Positions 1 to 7,772 are shown, counted from the first letter of the stretch. The stretch: 37,445 nucleotides of DNA from Saprospiraceae bacterium (GCA_020629965.1 JAHDCG010000025.1:1-37445); one strand, 5' to 3'. The notes: generated from the sequence alone by a model not told the origin. Made by a program: numbers and translations.

Positions 1-79
1 GAGGAAATAGGCGGAAAAAGATGTTTTTAAATTACCGAAATAAATGTTGTCACCTGCTTATTAGAATTATACTCTGCTC

Positions 80-1624
80 TCAGCTTAAAACTCCTGCCTC
101 TCCGTTTCCTTTCTCTGTTACTTTGCTACGCAAACGTTTGAAAGCACGCCCCAAGTAATGCGCAACGTCGCTCGACAGCAAAGACTCTTGCTCCAGCATT
201 TCCGCCGCAATATCGCCCGCCAAACCGTGCAGATAAACACCCGCCAGGCAAGCATCCAACGACGAATAGCCCTGTGCGACCAAGCCCGTCAAAATGCCTG
301 TGAGGACATCGCCGGTGCCGCCCGTCGCCATACCGGGGTTGCCGGTGTTGTTGAAAAAGGCGCGGCCGGACGGCGTCAAAACGACCGTGCTGCCGCCTTT
401 CAAGACGATAAATATTTTGCGGTCGGCGGCAATCTTTCTCAATTTCTCCAAGCGGTCGAAATCATTTTCAAACTCTCCGAACAGCCGTTGCGCTTCTTTC
501 GGGTGCGGCGTGAGTATGCTTTCTTCGGGAATTTCGGACAGCAAATCGGGCTGCTTTGCCAAGATGTTTAACGCGTCCGCATCCAAGACGAGTGGTTGTT
601 TTGCTTTTTCCAAAAAACGAGCGAAGGCGGAAATCGTCACTTCATTCGTACCCAAACCCGGACCGATACCGACGGCGGCATATTCTTTTTCATCGTCAAA
701 ATCACTGAAAACAAACTCGTGTTTATCGACCTCGACCATCGCCTCAGGGAAGCTGATTTGCAAAATTTGGTACGCACATTTCGGCGCGTGTACCGTGACC
801 AGACCCGCGCCTGCCCGCAGTACCGCACGAGCGCAGAGCGTGGCCGCACCTACCTTTCCGTAGCTGCCGGCGATGACGAGCGCGTGCCCGAAAGTGCCCT
901 TGTGGTCGTGCGCTTTGCGTTCTTTGATGACCTCGGCGGCGGTGTCCGCGTCGATGTAAAAATTATCGGTTTCGGTTTGTTCGGCGGTTACCTCGTCGAG
1001 ATTGATGTCGAGCAAATGCCATTTGCCGACGGCATCCTGATTTTCGGGCAGAAAAAAAGCAATTTTCGGATATTGAAAAGAAGCCGTGAAATCGGCGCGA
1101 AAACCTTTAACCTCCGTGGTGCGGTCGGCAAACAATCCGGAAGGAATATCGACGGAGATATTGAGGTGCGCGAGGTCGGAGGCGTATTCCAAAATATCCG
1201 CCCAATCTTCGTCCAAAGGTCGATTCAGACCCGAACCGAAGACCGCGTCGATGACGCATTCGTCAAATTCTATGTCATCCAAATCTTCGGTGCTTTCGAC
1301 TTCGATGATTTCAAATAAATCTTTGGCGACCTGATAATTTTCCTGAAAATCTTCACTTTCCGAGTCGGAAATGCGCAGCAGATACACATTCACCTCAAAG
1401 CCGAGCGACTGTAAAATTCGCGCAATCGCCAAGCCGTCGCCGCCGTTATTACCCGTACCGCAGAGTACATTCACGGTCAATTCCGGACTGACGCCCTCCT
1501 GCAAAAAGAACCAATTGACAAAGCGACGGGCGGCTCGTTCCATGAGTTCGAGCGAGGTAATGTCTTCGTTTTCGATGGTGGCGCGGTCTAATTCGTGCGT
1601 TTGTGCGGCGGTGAAAATTTTCAT
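80..1624 (-). CDS. nnr: Bifunctional NAD(P)H-hydrate repair enzyme
   Basis: Repairs damaged NAD(P)H: the N-terminal half is the NAD(P)HX epimerase (YjeF_N fold), the C-terminal half the ADP-dependent NAD(P)HX dehydratase (ribokinase-like fold). Visible motifs are GTGNNGGDGLAIAR in the epimerase half, and in the dehydratase half HKGTFGHALVIAGSYGKVGA, the TPHPKEAQRLF stretch, VVLKGG and the nucleotide-binding NTGNPGMATGGTGDVLTG. Length (514 aa) fits the two-domain family. The frame is open for 33 more codons upstream, but those codons are made of a (CAACCGA)n repeat and give low-complexity peptide; the start at 1624 (MKIFTAAQTHELDR) is the usual family N terminus. It stands alone; the next gene on the same strand starts at 3120. 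Identification is firm. Confidence 0.95.
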   Translation of the reverse strand: MKIFTAAQTHELDRATIENEDITSLELMERAARRFVNWFFLQEGVSPELTVNVLCGTGNNGGDGLAIARILQSLGFEVNVYLLRISDSESEDFQENYQVAKDLFEIIEVESTEDLDDIEFDECVIDAVFGSGLNRPLDEDWADILEYASDLAHLNISVDIPSGLFADRTTEVKGFRADFTASFQYPKIAFFLPENQDAVGKWHLLDINLDEVTAEQTETDNFYIDADTAAEVIKERKAHDHKGTFGHALVIAGSYGKVGAATLCARAVLRAGAGLVTVHAPKCAYQILQISFPEAMVEVDKHEFVFSDFDDEKEYAAVGIGPGLGTNEVTISAFARFLEKAKQPLVLDADALNILAKQPDLLSEIPEESILTPHPKEAQRLFGEFENDFDRLEKLRKIAADRKIFIVLKGGSTVVLTPSGRAFFNNTGNPGMATGGTGDVLTGILTGLVAQGYSSLDACLAGVYLHGLAGDIAAEMLEQESLLSSDVAHYLGRAFKRLRSKVTEKGNGEAGVLS

Positions 1625-1628
1625 ATTT

Positions 1629-1660
1629 GTTCGTTGTCGGTTGTCGGTTGTCCGTTGCCC
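1629..1660 (-). repeat. CAACCGA tandem repeat before nnr start
   Basis: About four degenerate 7-8-bp units (CAACCGA, CAACGGA in coding sense) end a few bases before the nnr ATG. Confidence 0.7.
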
Positions 1661-1786
1661 GAGGCATTGGTTTTCTCTGCCTTCTGTTTTAAATCTCCGA
1701 TGAGAGATAGTTTCAGAAGGCACAAAAGTAACTGTTCTTGTTTGAGAAAAGCGGAAATCAGAGAGGAGAAAGAAAGTTAAAATATC

Positions 1787-1947
1787 CGGTCCGAAGAAAG
1801 ACGTCGCAGTACAACGTCTCTACAAAATTCAGGAACATTCACCTCGTACAGACGCGGGAAAACGCGTCTCTTTGGACACGTATTTCAATTTTATTTCGCG
1901 GTCCGAAGAAAGACGTCGCAGTGCAACGTCTCTACGAAATTCAGGAA
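1787..1947. repeat. Two 49-bp direct copies of the GACGT palindrome repeat
   Basis: Copies at 1787-1835 and 1899-1947 differ at only a few positions. Each begins CGGTCCGAAGAAAG, contains GACGTCGCAGT.CAACGTCTCTAC and ends AATTCAGGAA. The core is a variant of the GACGTGGCANTGCCACGTCTCTACA element found elsewhere in the window. Between the copies lies a small AGACGCG/CGCGTCT hairpin. Confidence 0.8.
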
Positions 1948-1960
1948 ATATGCACCTGTT

Positions 1961-2034
1961 AGTGCCACCGGCACGAAGCACTTCAGCCCGGCTTGCTTCT
2001 CAAAGTACGTGAGTGCCGGGGTCGGTCGGAGCCG
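1961..2034 (+). repeat. Dispersed repeat B, copy 1
   Basis: Shares GTGCCAnCGGCACGA.nCACTTCAGCCCGG with copies at 5726-5770 and 28912-28959. GTGCC.nnGGCAC is itself a small hairpin. With the preceding 49-bp repeats it fills the 425-bp spacer between nnr and fabH; I see no gene there. Confidence 0.7.
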
Positions 2035-2049
2035 GATAAATCCATAAAC

Positions 2050-3120
2050 CTACCAACGTATCAAGGCACTCCCCCAGGTAAACCCGCTTCCAAACGCCGC
2101 CAAACACACCAAATCCCCTTCCTTAATTTTGCCCGCTTCCCAAGCCTCCGTCAGCGCAATCGGCACGGATGCCGCCGTGGTATTTCCGTACTTTTGAATG
2201 TTGTTGTGTACCTGCTCATCGCTCAATCCGAGGCGTTTTTGTACGAACTGCGAAATGCGCAAATTTGCCTGATGCGGGATAAACATGTCCAAATCCGTGA
2301 CTGCCAAACTTACGGCATCCAAAGCCTCTTTGATGACTTCGGGAAATTTTTGTACCGCCATTTTAAAAACCGCCTGACCTTCCATCTGCGGATAAATGTG
2401 ACCGTTTTCGACCATGCCGGGTGTCATAAAAATTTCGCCGTATTCGATGCTTTTATCGTAACCAAAATCATAGTCAACGCCCTGTTTATCAAGGTGATAG
2501 CCGCCGTGCGTTCCCGGATTTAAAAACGCCAATTTTTCCGCGTAAGTCCCGTCGCTGTGTACTTTCGTCGTCAAAATGCCTTTGCTTTTATCTTCCGTCG
2601 GTTGCAAAATTACGGCGCCCGCACCGTCGCCGAAAATGACCGTCACGCCGCGCCCTCGGGTGCTGAAATCCAACCCCATCGAGTGCATTTCCGCGCCGAC
2701 GAGCAGGATATTTTTGTACAAACCGGTTTTGCAAAATTGGTCTGCCATCTGCAAGCCGTACAAAAAACCCGAGCACTGCTGACGAATGTCGTAGGCGGGT
2801 ATTTCCGTGCCCGTAATTCCCAATTCGCGCTGCAACAAAACCCCGCAACCCGGAAAATAATAGTCCGGACTCAATGTCGCAAAGATGATGCAGTCGATGT
2901 CCGTCAGCTCGATACCGGCGCGCTCGACGGCAACCTTGGCAGCCTCGGCGGCGAGGGTCGTGGTCGTCTGCTCATGCTTTTCGGCGTAGCGACGTTTTTC
3001 GATGCCGGTGCGCTCGCGTATCCAAGCGTCGTTGGTGTCCATGACTTTGCTGAGGTCGTCGTTGCTTACTACTTTCTCGGGAACGTAGCTACCCAAGCCT
3101 GCTATTTTGGTCTGAAACAT
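2050..3120 (-). CDS. fabH: 3-oxoacyl-ACP synthase III (KAS III) family
   Basis: Thiolase-fold condensing enzyme that in FabH joins acetyl-CoA and malonyl-ACP to start fatty acid synthesis. The Cys-His-Asn triad is visible: Cys116 in QQCSGF, His283 in PHQANLR and Asn313 in GNTTAAS, plus the late Gly-rich FGSGFTWGSALIRW end typical of KAS III. At 356 aa it is longer than the roughly 317-aa E. coli protein, with extra sequence around residues 200-240. FabH paralogues in Bacteroidota can serve other roles (aryl polyene or other ketide initiation), so the exact substrate is uncertain; nothing nearby points to a secondary-metabolite cluster. The ATG start fits the family. A CACTTTTGC stretch about 25-30 bp upstream could be its -7 box. 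Confidence 0.9.
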   Translation of the reverse strand: MFQTKIAGLGSYVPEKVVSNDDLSKVMDTNDAWIRERTGIEKRRYAEKHEQTTTTLAAEAAKVAVERAGIELTDIDCIIFATLSPDYYFPGCGVLLQRELGITGTEIPAYDIRQQCSGFLYGLQMADQFCKTGLYKNILLVGAEMHSMGLDFSTRGRGVTVIFGDGAGAVILQPTEDKSKGILTTKVHSDGTYAEKLAFLNPGTHGGYHLDKQGVDYDFGYDKSIEYGEIFMTPGMVENGHIYPQMEGQAVFKMAVQKFPEVIKEALDAVSLAVTDLDMFIPHQANLRISQFVQKRLGLSDEQVHNNIQKYGNTTAASVPIALTEAWEAGKIKEGDLVCLAAFGSGFTWGSALIRW

Positions 3121-3192
3121 AATAGGTTTTTATTTTATTTACGAAATGCAAAAGTGCAGATTGTTCTTTGGATTGACAAGTTTTTGTAGAAG

Positions 3193-3260
3193 GTGAGAGG
3201 AGAGAAAGGTGAGAGGAGAGAGGCGTGCGTCTCTCCCCTCTCCCCTCTCCCCTCTCCCCT
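3193..3260. repeat. Inverted purine/pyrimidine tract before creD
   Basis: GGTGAGAGGAGAGA-type units (3193-3222) followed by CTCTCCC units (3229-3260). The two halves can pair around GCGTGC, giving a long imperfect hairpin just upstream of the creD -7 box. Confidence 0.7.
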
Positions 3261-3268
3261 AAATTCTC

Positions 3269-3276
3269 TATCTTTA
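3269..3276 (+). promoter_or_regulatory. -7 box of creD
   Basis: TATCTTTA matches the Bacteroidota -7 consensus TAnnTTTG except for the last base and lies 51 bp before the chosen ATG. No good -33 TTTG is visible in the CTCTCCC tract upstream. Confidence 0.5.
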
Positions 3277-3327
3277 CCCCCCAAGCAAAGTGTTCGTTAC
3301 ATTTCTACACATCAAAAACATAACAAT

Positions 3328-4743
3328 ATGTCATTTTTTGAAAAACTGAACATCTGGGCGCGCAACAGCGTCATGCTGAAACTGCTCGTGGTCGGCTTCC
3401 TCATTTTACTTTTCATGATTCCGCGTTCTATGATTACGGATTTAATCCGTGACCGAGCTAATCTGCGCGACCGCGCCGTGGAGGAGGTCAGCCAAAAATG
3501 GGGTGGTAATCAGACCTTCGGCGGACCCGTCATTTCGGTGCCTTATCGGCAGGAAGTCCGCAATTTTAACGGCAAAGGCGAATACACGGGCAGCACTTTT
3601 AATAAAGGCTACGCGCACTTTTTGCCCGATGCGGTCGATGTGACGGGCGAATTGATGCCTTCGGAGCGGTATCGCGGCATTTATGTCGTGGTTCTATACA
3701 ACACTTTGCTGCGGGTGAAAGGCAATTTCGGGGCTTTTAATACCGATAATTTGGAGGTCTCGGACAAGGATTTGCTGTGGGAAAAGGCCCTTTTCACCGT
3801 CGGCATCGAAGACATGAAAGGCGTACAGGAGGCGATTGAATTGACTTTGGCGGACTCGACTTATCAACTCGGACCGGGTACGGTGACCAACGATATTTTT
3901 GCCTCGGGCGCGAGCGTGCCGATAAAAATCGACCCGAAAAGCAAGCGGATGGATTTCAATTTCGAGATAAATCTGAACGGCAGCACGGATTTGTTTTTCA
4001 CGCCTTTCGGCAAAGTAAATACCGTTACGGTTAACTCCGCGTGGGCAAATCCGAGCTTCGACGGCTCTTTTTTACCCGACGAACGCACGGTGAGCGAGGA
4101 GGGTTTTACCGCAAATTGGAAGGTACTGCAACTCAATCGAAACTATCAACAAAGCGGTACGGGCGGCTACATTCGTAAAAATAAAGTGGATTTTCCGCGT
4201 TACGATAACTACGATATTCGCAGCCTATCAAATTCACTCAGCGGTGATGTCAATTTTCGGCAAACTTCAAATGCCTTCGGAGTCAAACTCATGCTGCCCG
4301 TAGATGAGTACCAAAAGACGTACCGCTCGGCAAATTACGCGGCGATTTTTATCATCATCACTTTTCTGACCTTCTTTTTTATCGAAGTTTTGAATCGAAA
4401 AAGGCTGCACCCGATACAGTATTTGCTGGTCGGTGCGGCGGTCATTTTGTTTTATGTGCTGCTGTTGTCGCTGTCCGAGCATTTAACTTTTAACAAAGCC
4501 TACTTCATTTCCTGCGCCGTCATTTTGACGCTCATCACCGCCTATTGTCACTTTATCCTCGACAATCGCAAACTGACGCTGTTGATGTTCGGTGTTTTGG
4601 CGGTGCTGTACACTTTCTTTTACTCGCTGTTGCAGTTGCAGGATTACGCGCTGCTGATGGGCAGTTTCGGTCTGTTGGCGATTTTGGCAGCGGTGATGTT
4701 CTTGACACGGAATGTGGATTGGTACGGGATACGGAAGGGTTGA
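3328..4743 (+). CDS. creD: CreD-family inner membrane protein
   Basis: Inner-membrane protein of the CreD family, linked in proteobacteria to envelope integrity and beta-lactam/colicin tolerance; the molecular activity is not known. One N-terminal membrane helix (about 15-35, LLVVGFLILLFMIP) is followed by the family signature MITDLIRDRANLRDRAVEEV, then GGPVISVPY, a periplasmic region of about 270 residues, and a cluster of hydrophobic helices at the C terminus. The frame is open upstream to 3193, but that part encodes low-complexity peptide from CTCTCCC repeats. The ATG at 3328 gives MSFFEKLNIW, a normal CreD start, and lies about 50 bp after a TATCTTTA -7 box. No creBC-type regulators are nearby. 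Length 471 aa. Confidence 0.92.
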   Translation: MSFFEKLNIWARNSVMLKLLVVGFLILLFMIPRSMITDLIRDRANLRDRAVEEVSQKWGGNQTFGGPVISVPYRQEVRNFNGKGEYTGSTFNKGYAHFLPDAVDVTGELMPSERYRGIYVVVLYNTLLRVKGNFGAFNTDNLEVSDKDLLWEKALFTVGIEDMKGVQEAIELTLADSTYQLGPGTVTNDIFASGASVPIKIDPKSKRMDFNFEINLNGSTDLFFTPFGKVNTVTVNSAWANPSFDGSFLPDERTVSEEGFTANWKVLQLNRNYQQSGTGGYIRKNKVDFPRYDNYDIRSLSNSLSGDVNFRQTSNAFGVKLMLPVDEYQKTYRSANYAAIFIIITFLTFFFIEVLNRKRLHPIQYLLVGAAVILFYVLLLSLSEHLTFNKAYFISCAVILTLITAYCHFILDNRKLTLLMFGVLAVLYTFFYSLLQLQDYALLMGSFGLLAILAAVMFLTRNVDWYGIRKG

Positions 4744-4787
4744 GGAGTTGGTAAGGTTGGGAGGTTGTAGGGTTGAGAGGTTGGGGA
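4744..4787 (+). repeat. GGTTGNGA tandem repeat after creD stop
   Basis: About five degenerate 8-9-bp units (GGTTGGGA, GGTTGTAG, GGTTGAGA, GGTTGGGG) begin at the stop codon. Confidence 0.75.
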
Positions 4788-4818
4788 GAATCCGAACGAC
4801 AGAAATTTTTCCCGACTT

Positions 4819-4845
4819 TGTAGAGACGTGGCATTGCCACGTCTA
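4819..4845. repeat. GACGTGGCA palindromic repeat, copy 3
   Basis: Near-perfect palindrome AGACGTGGCATTGCCACGTCT preceded by TGTAG. Same element as at 5664-5690, 5990-6015 and 14928-14953. Confidence 0.75.
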
Positions 4846-4877
4846 AAGTCAGAACAAATTCTTATCTTGAGATAAAA

Positions 4878-4920
4878 AACAGCGAAGGCGGCATTCCCAT
4901 GAATGTCGCCTTCGCTGTTT
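4878..4920. terminator. Bidirectional terminator creD / CBS gene
   Basis: Stem AACAGCGAAGGCG with CGCCTTCGCTGTT around a short ATTC..GAAT extension; T-rich on the plus side (TTTATTT) and a run of six T on the minus side. It sits between two convergent genes. Confidence 0.85.
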
Positions 4921-4992
4921 ATTTCGATAAATTATACTGTGTGGTAAAATAATGCCGTTCCGGAAAAAATATCGGCTGCCGTGAAGTTTTTC

Positions 4993-5027
4993 CAAACACC
5001 TACCAACCACCACCTGTCACCCGCTAC
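4993..5027 (-). repeat. G/T-rich tandem repeat after CBS gene stop
   Basis: In coding sense GGTGACAGGTGGTGGTTGGT, degenerate units of GGTGG/GGTTGG starting at the stop codon. Similar to the repeat after the TRIC gene. Confidence 0.65.
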
Positions 5028-5441
5028 CTATCCTTCCATCGCAAATTCCTTCGGATATTCTTTCTTATACACGTGATGAATAACATCGAATGCCGTTACG
5101 ACCCCTTTTAAATCGTTATCCAGATTGACCACCGGGAGGGTTTTAAATCTTCTGTCCACAAACAACTCGGCGGCGGTGCCGACTTTATCTTTCGGGGCGA
5201 GTTTGACCACGCCGGTCGTCATCACTTCGGATACTTTTCGTTTGGAGGCGACGACGGCGGCATCGCGGTCTTTCCACAGGTCGAAGGTCGTAATCAGACC
5301 GACCAATTTACCGTTTTCGGTGACGGGCAGTTGTTGCAGACGTTTTCTGACCATAACATCGTTTACCGCAGCGAGTGTATCATCGGGACTGACGGTGACG
5401 GGATTTTTGGTCATAATGTCGCGTACATGTTCGTTTAACAT
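5028..5441 (-). CDS. Two-CBS-domain protein
   Basis: A 137-aa protein made only of a pair of CBS motifs, roughly residues 8-60 and 74-130, the standard length for a Bateman module. It begins VRDIMTKNPVTVSPDDTLAA and has the second-copy signature VSEVMTTGVVKLAPKDKVGT. Such modules bind adenosine nucleotides (AMP, ATP, SAM or c-di-AMP) and act as sensors; no effector domain is attached, so the partner is unknown. It is convergent with creD, with a bidirectional hairpin between them at 4878-4920. Its mRNA appears to start next to a strong hairpin (see 5474-5521), which suggests leader-level control or RNA stabilisation. Confidence 0.9.
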   Translation of the reverse strand: MLNEHVRDIMTKNPVTVSPDDTLAAVNDVMVRKRLQQLPVTENGKLVGLITTFDLWKDRDAAVVASKRKVSEVMTTGVVKLAPKDKVGTAAELFVDRRFKTLPVVNLDNDLKGVVTAFDVIHHVYKKEYPKEFAMEG

Positions 5442-5473
5442 AGGGCAGATATTTTTGTGATGATAGAAAAGAA

Positions 5474-5513
5474 AAAGCCGTGAGCAGACAGACTTGCTGT
5501 TTCGCTCACGGCT
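5474..5513 (-). promoter_or_regulatory. Hairpin at the predicted 5' end of the CBS gene mRNA
   Basis: Perfect 11-bp stem AAGCCGTGAGC / GCTCACGGCTT with a 17-nt loop, followed on the minus strand by TTTTTCTTTT and then the CBS start codon 24 nt on. It is shaped like an intrinsic terminator, yet lies immediately after the predicted transcription start, so it may be an attenuator, an mRNA-protecting hairpin, or the distant terminator of rimO. Confidence 0.6.
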
Positions 5514-5543
5514 TAAATGTACGGCTAATTTCGGAAATTCAAA
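5514..5543 (-). promoter_or_regulatory. Promoter of the CBS-domain gene
   Basis: -7 box TACATTTA (5514-5521) and -33 box TTTG (5540-5543) with an 18-bp spacer, close to the Bacteroidota consensus. Confidence 0.55.
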
Positions 5544-5663
5544 AAAATTTTGTTAAAAAGTTGTGATTTCGGACAAAAATTTGAGTTTAGGTCTGTGACT
5601 TTCGGAGAATGCGGTATTATGTTTAATCGGCTTTTTTTGCTGTTTTTATCTGTTCCCTTACCT

Positions 5664-5690
5664 TAGACGTGGCAGTGCCACGTCTCTACA
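5664..5690. repeat. GACGTGGCA palindromic repeat, copy 4
   Basis: TAGACGTGGCAGTGCCACGT followed by CTCTACA. Confidence 0.75.
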
Positions 5691-5725
5691 AATTGAGCAT
5701 TTAGGTTTTCGGAACATCGTAATCA

Positions 5726-5770
5726 AGTGCAAACGGCACGAAACACACCAGCCCGGCTTGTCCCTGTGGG
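5726..5770 (+). repeat. Dispersed repeat B, copy 2
   Basis: GTGCAAACGGCACGAAACAC, then CAGCCCGGCTTG; directly adjoins the MITE-like element that starts at 5775. Confidence 0.7.
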
Positions 5771-5774
5771 TCAA

Positions 5775-5952
5775 GGTTGATTGGCTCTCAATTTCACCCG
5801 TAAACTTAGGCACGGAGCATATTCCCCCATTGGGGGTTAGGGGGTTTTCGTGGGCAGAAACTCGCGTCTCAAACCCCCTCCGCCCCCAATGGGGGAACCC
5901 TGCCGGAAGTGACTTGTGTCCGCAGACGCTCCGGACTTAGAAACAATCAACC
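5775..5952 (+). mobile_element. MITE-like element, copy A
   Basis: A 178-bp element with terminal inverted repeats GGTTGATTG / CAATCAACC. Inside is a nested inverted repeat: CCCCCATTGGGGGTTAGGGG on one side, CCCCCAATGGGGGAACCC on the other. A close copy (177 bp) lies at 28726-28902 and a diverged inverted copy at 13128-13290. It has no coding capacity. No clear target duplication is seen. Together with repeats B and GACGTGGCA it fills the 637-bp CBS-rimO spacer. Confidence 0.7.
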
Positions 5953-5989
5953 CTGCCTGTGGGTACGTTTATGCCGAGAGGAAACAGCA

Positions 5990-6015
5990 AGATGTCGCAG
6001 TGCCACGTCTCTACA
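5990..6015. repeat. GACGTGGCA palindromic repeat, copy 5
   Basis: AGATGTCGCAGTGCCACGTC followed by TCTACA; left arm diverged. Confidence 0.65.
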
Positions 6016-6045
6016 AATATCAGCTTGCGCGCTTTGTCATGACCG

Positions 6046-6088
6046 CTCAACTTCTCAAACTCCCAACACCCCAACCTCTCAACCTTCC
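6046..6088 (-). repeat. GGTTGAGA tandem repeat spanning rimO stop
   Basis: In coding sense GAAGGTTGAGAGGTTGGGGT and onward; the rimO TGA is part of the first unit (GGTTGA). Same unit and orientation as after creD. Confidence 0.75.
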
Positions 6089-7392
6089 GTCACCTCTCCA
6101 AAAAGGTCATATTCCTCCGCATCCGTAATTTTCACCGTCGCAAAATCCCCGAGGCGCACGTAGTTATCTTTGGCGGCGACGAGGACTTCGTTATCCACTT
6201 CTACGGAGTCGCCTTCGGTGCGACCGATAAAAAATTCACCTTCTTTGCGGTCGAAAAGGACGCGGTAGGTGTTGCCGATTTTGGCTGCGTTTTTTGCAAA
6301 AGAAATTTCGCGCTGAATGTCCATCAGGCGGTTGGCGCGGTCGGCTTTGACCTCGGCGGGCACATCGTCGGCGACATCGTAAGCAATCGTGTTTTCTTCG
6401 TGCGAGTATTGAAAAACACCCAAACGGTCGAAACGCATTTCTTTCACAAAATCACACATATCCTGAAATTCTGCCTCCGTCTCGCCCGGATAGCCGACCA
6501 GCATGGTGGTACGCAGCGTGATACCCGGCACTTTTTCGCGGGCAATGCGGATGAGTTCCGTGGTTTCTTCGCGGGTGATTTGGCGGCGCATCCGCTCCAA
6601 AACCGCATTGCTAGCGTGCTGCAAAGGAATGTCGAGATAGTTGCAAATTTCTTTGCGGGCGGCAATCGCGTCAAAAATTTCGAGCGGAAATTTAGACGGA
6701 TAAGCATAGTGCAAACGAATCCATTCGATGCCTTCGACGTCGGCGAGGGCGTGCAGCAGGCGCGGCAGTTCGCGTTTTTTGTAGATGTCTAAGCCGTAGT
6801 AAGTCAACTCCTGCGCAATGAGCATCAATTCTTTCACGCCCGTGCGGGCGAGGTTTTCGGCTTCTTTGACGAGGTCTTCGATGGTGCGCGAAACGTGTTT
6901 GCCGCGCATCAAAGGTATCGCGCAAAAGGAACAGGTGCGGTTACAGCCTTCCGAAATTTTGAGGTAAGCGTAGTGGCGCGGGGTCATCGGCATGCGTTCG
7001 CCGATGAGGTCGTGTTGGTAATCGACGTTGAATTTGGCGAGCAAACCGGGCAGTTCCAAAGTGCCGAACCAAGCATCGACTTCGGGAATTTCCTCTTCGA
7101 GATTGTCTTTATAACGCTGTGACAAACAGCCCGTTGCGTAGAGTTTGTCGATTTTTCCCTGCGTTTTCAAGTCTGCATATTGCAAAATGGTATTGACGCT
7201 TTCTTCCTTCGCCAAGTCGATAAAACCGCAGGTATTGACCACGATAATATTCGCCTCTTCGTTGCTGTCGTGTACTACGTCGTAGTCATTGTGTTTGAGC
7301 TGCGTGATGAGATTTTCGGAGTCCACTAAGTTTTTCGAGCAACCGAGGGTTACTACATTTACTTTATCCTGCTTGAGCGTCTTTGTCTTCAT
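6079..7392 (-). CDS. rimO: Ribosomal protein S12 methylthiotransferase
   Basis: Radical SAM enzyme that adds a methylthio group to the conserved aspartate of ribosomal protein S12. The N-terminal UPF0004 domain has its three cluster cysteines (Cys18 in TLGCSKN, Cys55 in NTCGFID, Cys89 in ATGCLSQ). The radical SAM CxxxCxxC is Cys150/154/157 in EGCNRTCSFCAIP. A TRAM domain occupies about the last 70 residues. The GCSKNLVDSE start and lack of a tRNA-type N terminus favour RimO over MiaB. Length 437 aa is normal. Its promoter (TACTTTTG at 7410-7417) leaves a leader of only about 12 nt. The stop codon lies inside a CTCAACC-type tandem repeat. Confidence 0.95.
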   Translation of the reverse strand: MKTKTLKQDKVNVVTLGCSKNLVDSENLITQLKHNDYDVVHDSNEEANIIVVNTCGFIDLAKEESVNTILQYADLKTQGKIDKLYATGCLSQRYKDNLEEEIPEVDAWFGTLELPGLLAKFNVDYQHDLIGERMPMTPRHYAYLKISEGCNRTCSFCAIPLMRGKHVSRTIEDLVKEAENLARTGVKELMLIAQELTYYGLDIYKKRELPRLLHALADVEGIEWIRLHYAYPSKFPLEIFDAIAARKEICNYLDIPLQHASNAVLERMRRQITREETTELIRIAREKVPGITLRTTMLVGYPGETEAEFQDMCDFVKEMRFDRLGVFQYSHEENTIAYDVADDVPAEVKADRANRLMDIQREISFAKNAAKIGNTYRVLFDRKEGEFFIGRTEGDSVEVDNEVLVAAKDNYVRLGDFATVKITDAEEYDLFGEVTEG

Positions 7393-7409
7393 AAATTGAA
7401 ATTTGACCG

Positions 7410-7417
7410 CAAAAGTA
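7410..7417 (-). promoter_or_regulatory. -7 box of rimO
   Basis: TACTTTTG, exact TAnnTTTG match, 18 bp before the rimO ATG. The T-run of the upstream terminator (7433-7438) falls where the -33 element would lie. Confidence 0.6.
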
Positions 7418-7432
7418 CAGAGTTTCGGGCAT

Positions 7433-7469
7433 AAAAAATGAGGGCAACCATCCTAAGACAGTTACCCTC
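7433..7469 (-). terminator. Intrinsic terminator of the minus-strand RNA
   Basis: On the minus strand GAGGGTAAC pairs with GTTGCCCTC through a continuous 9-bp stem including one T-G wobble, then A and TTTTTT. On the plus strand the same position is a C-A mismatch and there is no T-run, so the minus strand is favoured. Confidence 0.7.
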
Positions 7470-7768
7470 GAATAACCCCAAAAAACTATTCTTGAAATAT
7501 CTTTTGCGTCGGTAATTTTGGGTTTGCAATGCGTCGGAGAGGTATTCCGTACCGGTGCAAACCGCAATTACGCAGTCCGAATGCCGCCGGGGAGGGCGAC
7601 AGTGCTTCGTTATCCGAAGCCCTTATGTTTTTGTTGCAAAAAGGATTTGTCGATACCGCTTTTAAAATAAAATCTGCGGTTTAAATAATTGTGGTGTGCT
7701 CTTAAAAATTACTGTGATATAAATTTTACCTCGTAATAATTGTGTGTCTTATTTAACCTTTAATTACG
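7470..7768 (-). ncRNA. Candidate structured RNA gene, unknown class
   Basis: There is no ORF of note between a perfect -7 box (TATCTTTG, 7773-7780) and the terminator at 7433-7469. In RNA sense the central part folds with nested arms: TGCGTAATT with AATTACCGACGCA, GGTTTGCA with TGCAAACC, and an inner GGTACGGAATACC hairpin. A second hairpin (GGGCTTCG... CGAAGCACTGTCGCCC) and a third (ACCGC... GCGGT) lie upstream. About 330 nt in all. I find none of the hallmarks of tmRNA (no TPsiC-like arm or CCA end), RNase P RNA or the SRP RNA. A 6S-like RNA is possible but not shown. Transcription into rimO beyond the terminator is possible. Confidence 0.5.
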
Positions 7769-7772
7769 GTGC

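Noticed and set aside
158-1318. Long plus-strand open frames opposite nnr
   Set aside because: They are antisense shadows of a clearly identified gene, with arginine- and glycine-rich, motif-free translations.
1738-1962. 74-aa frame in the nnr-fabH spacer
   Set aside because: It is made entirely of the duplicated 49-bp palindrome repeat.
5775-5952. CRISPR array at the repeated spacers
   Set aside because: Repeats are few, widely dispersed and palindromic with no regular spacer-repeat spacing; the tandem repeats at gene edges have no unique spacers.
7364-7567. 67-aa minus-strand frame overlapping the rimO start
   Set aside because: It crosses the terminator and structured RNA region and has no coding pattern.
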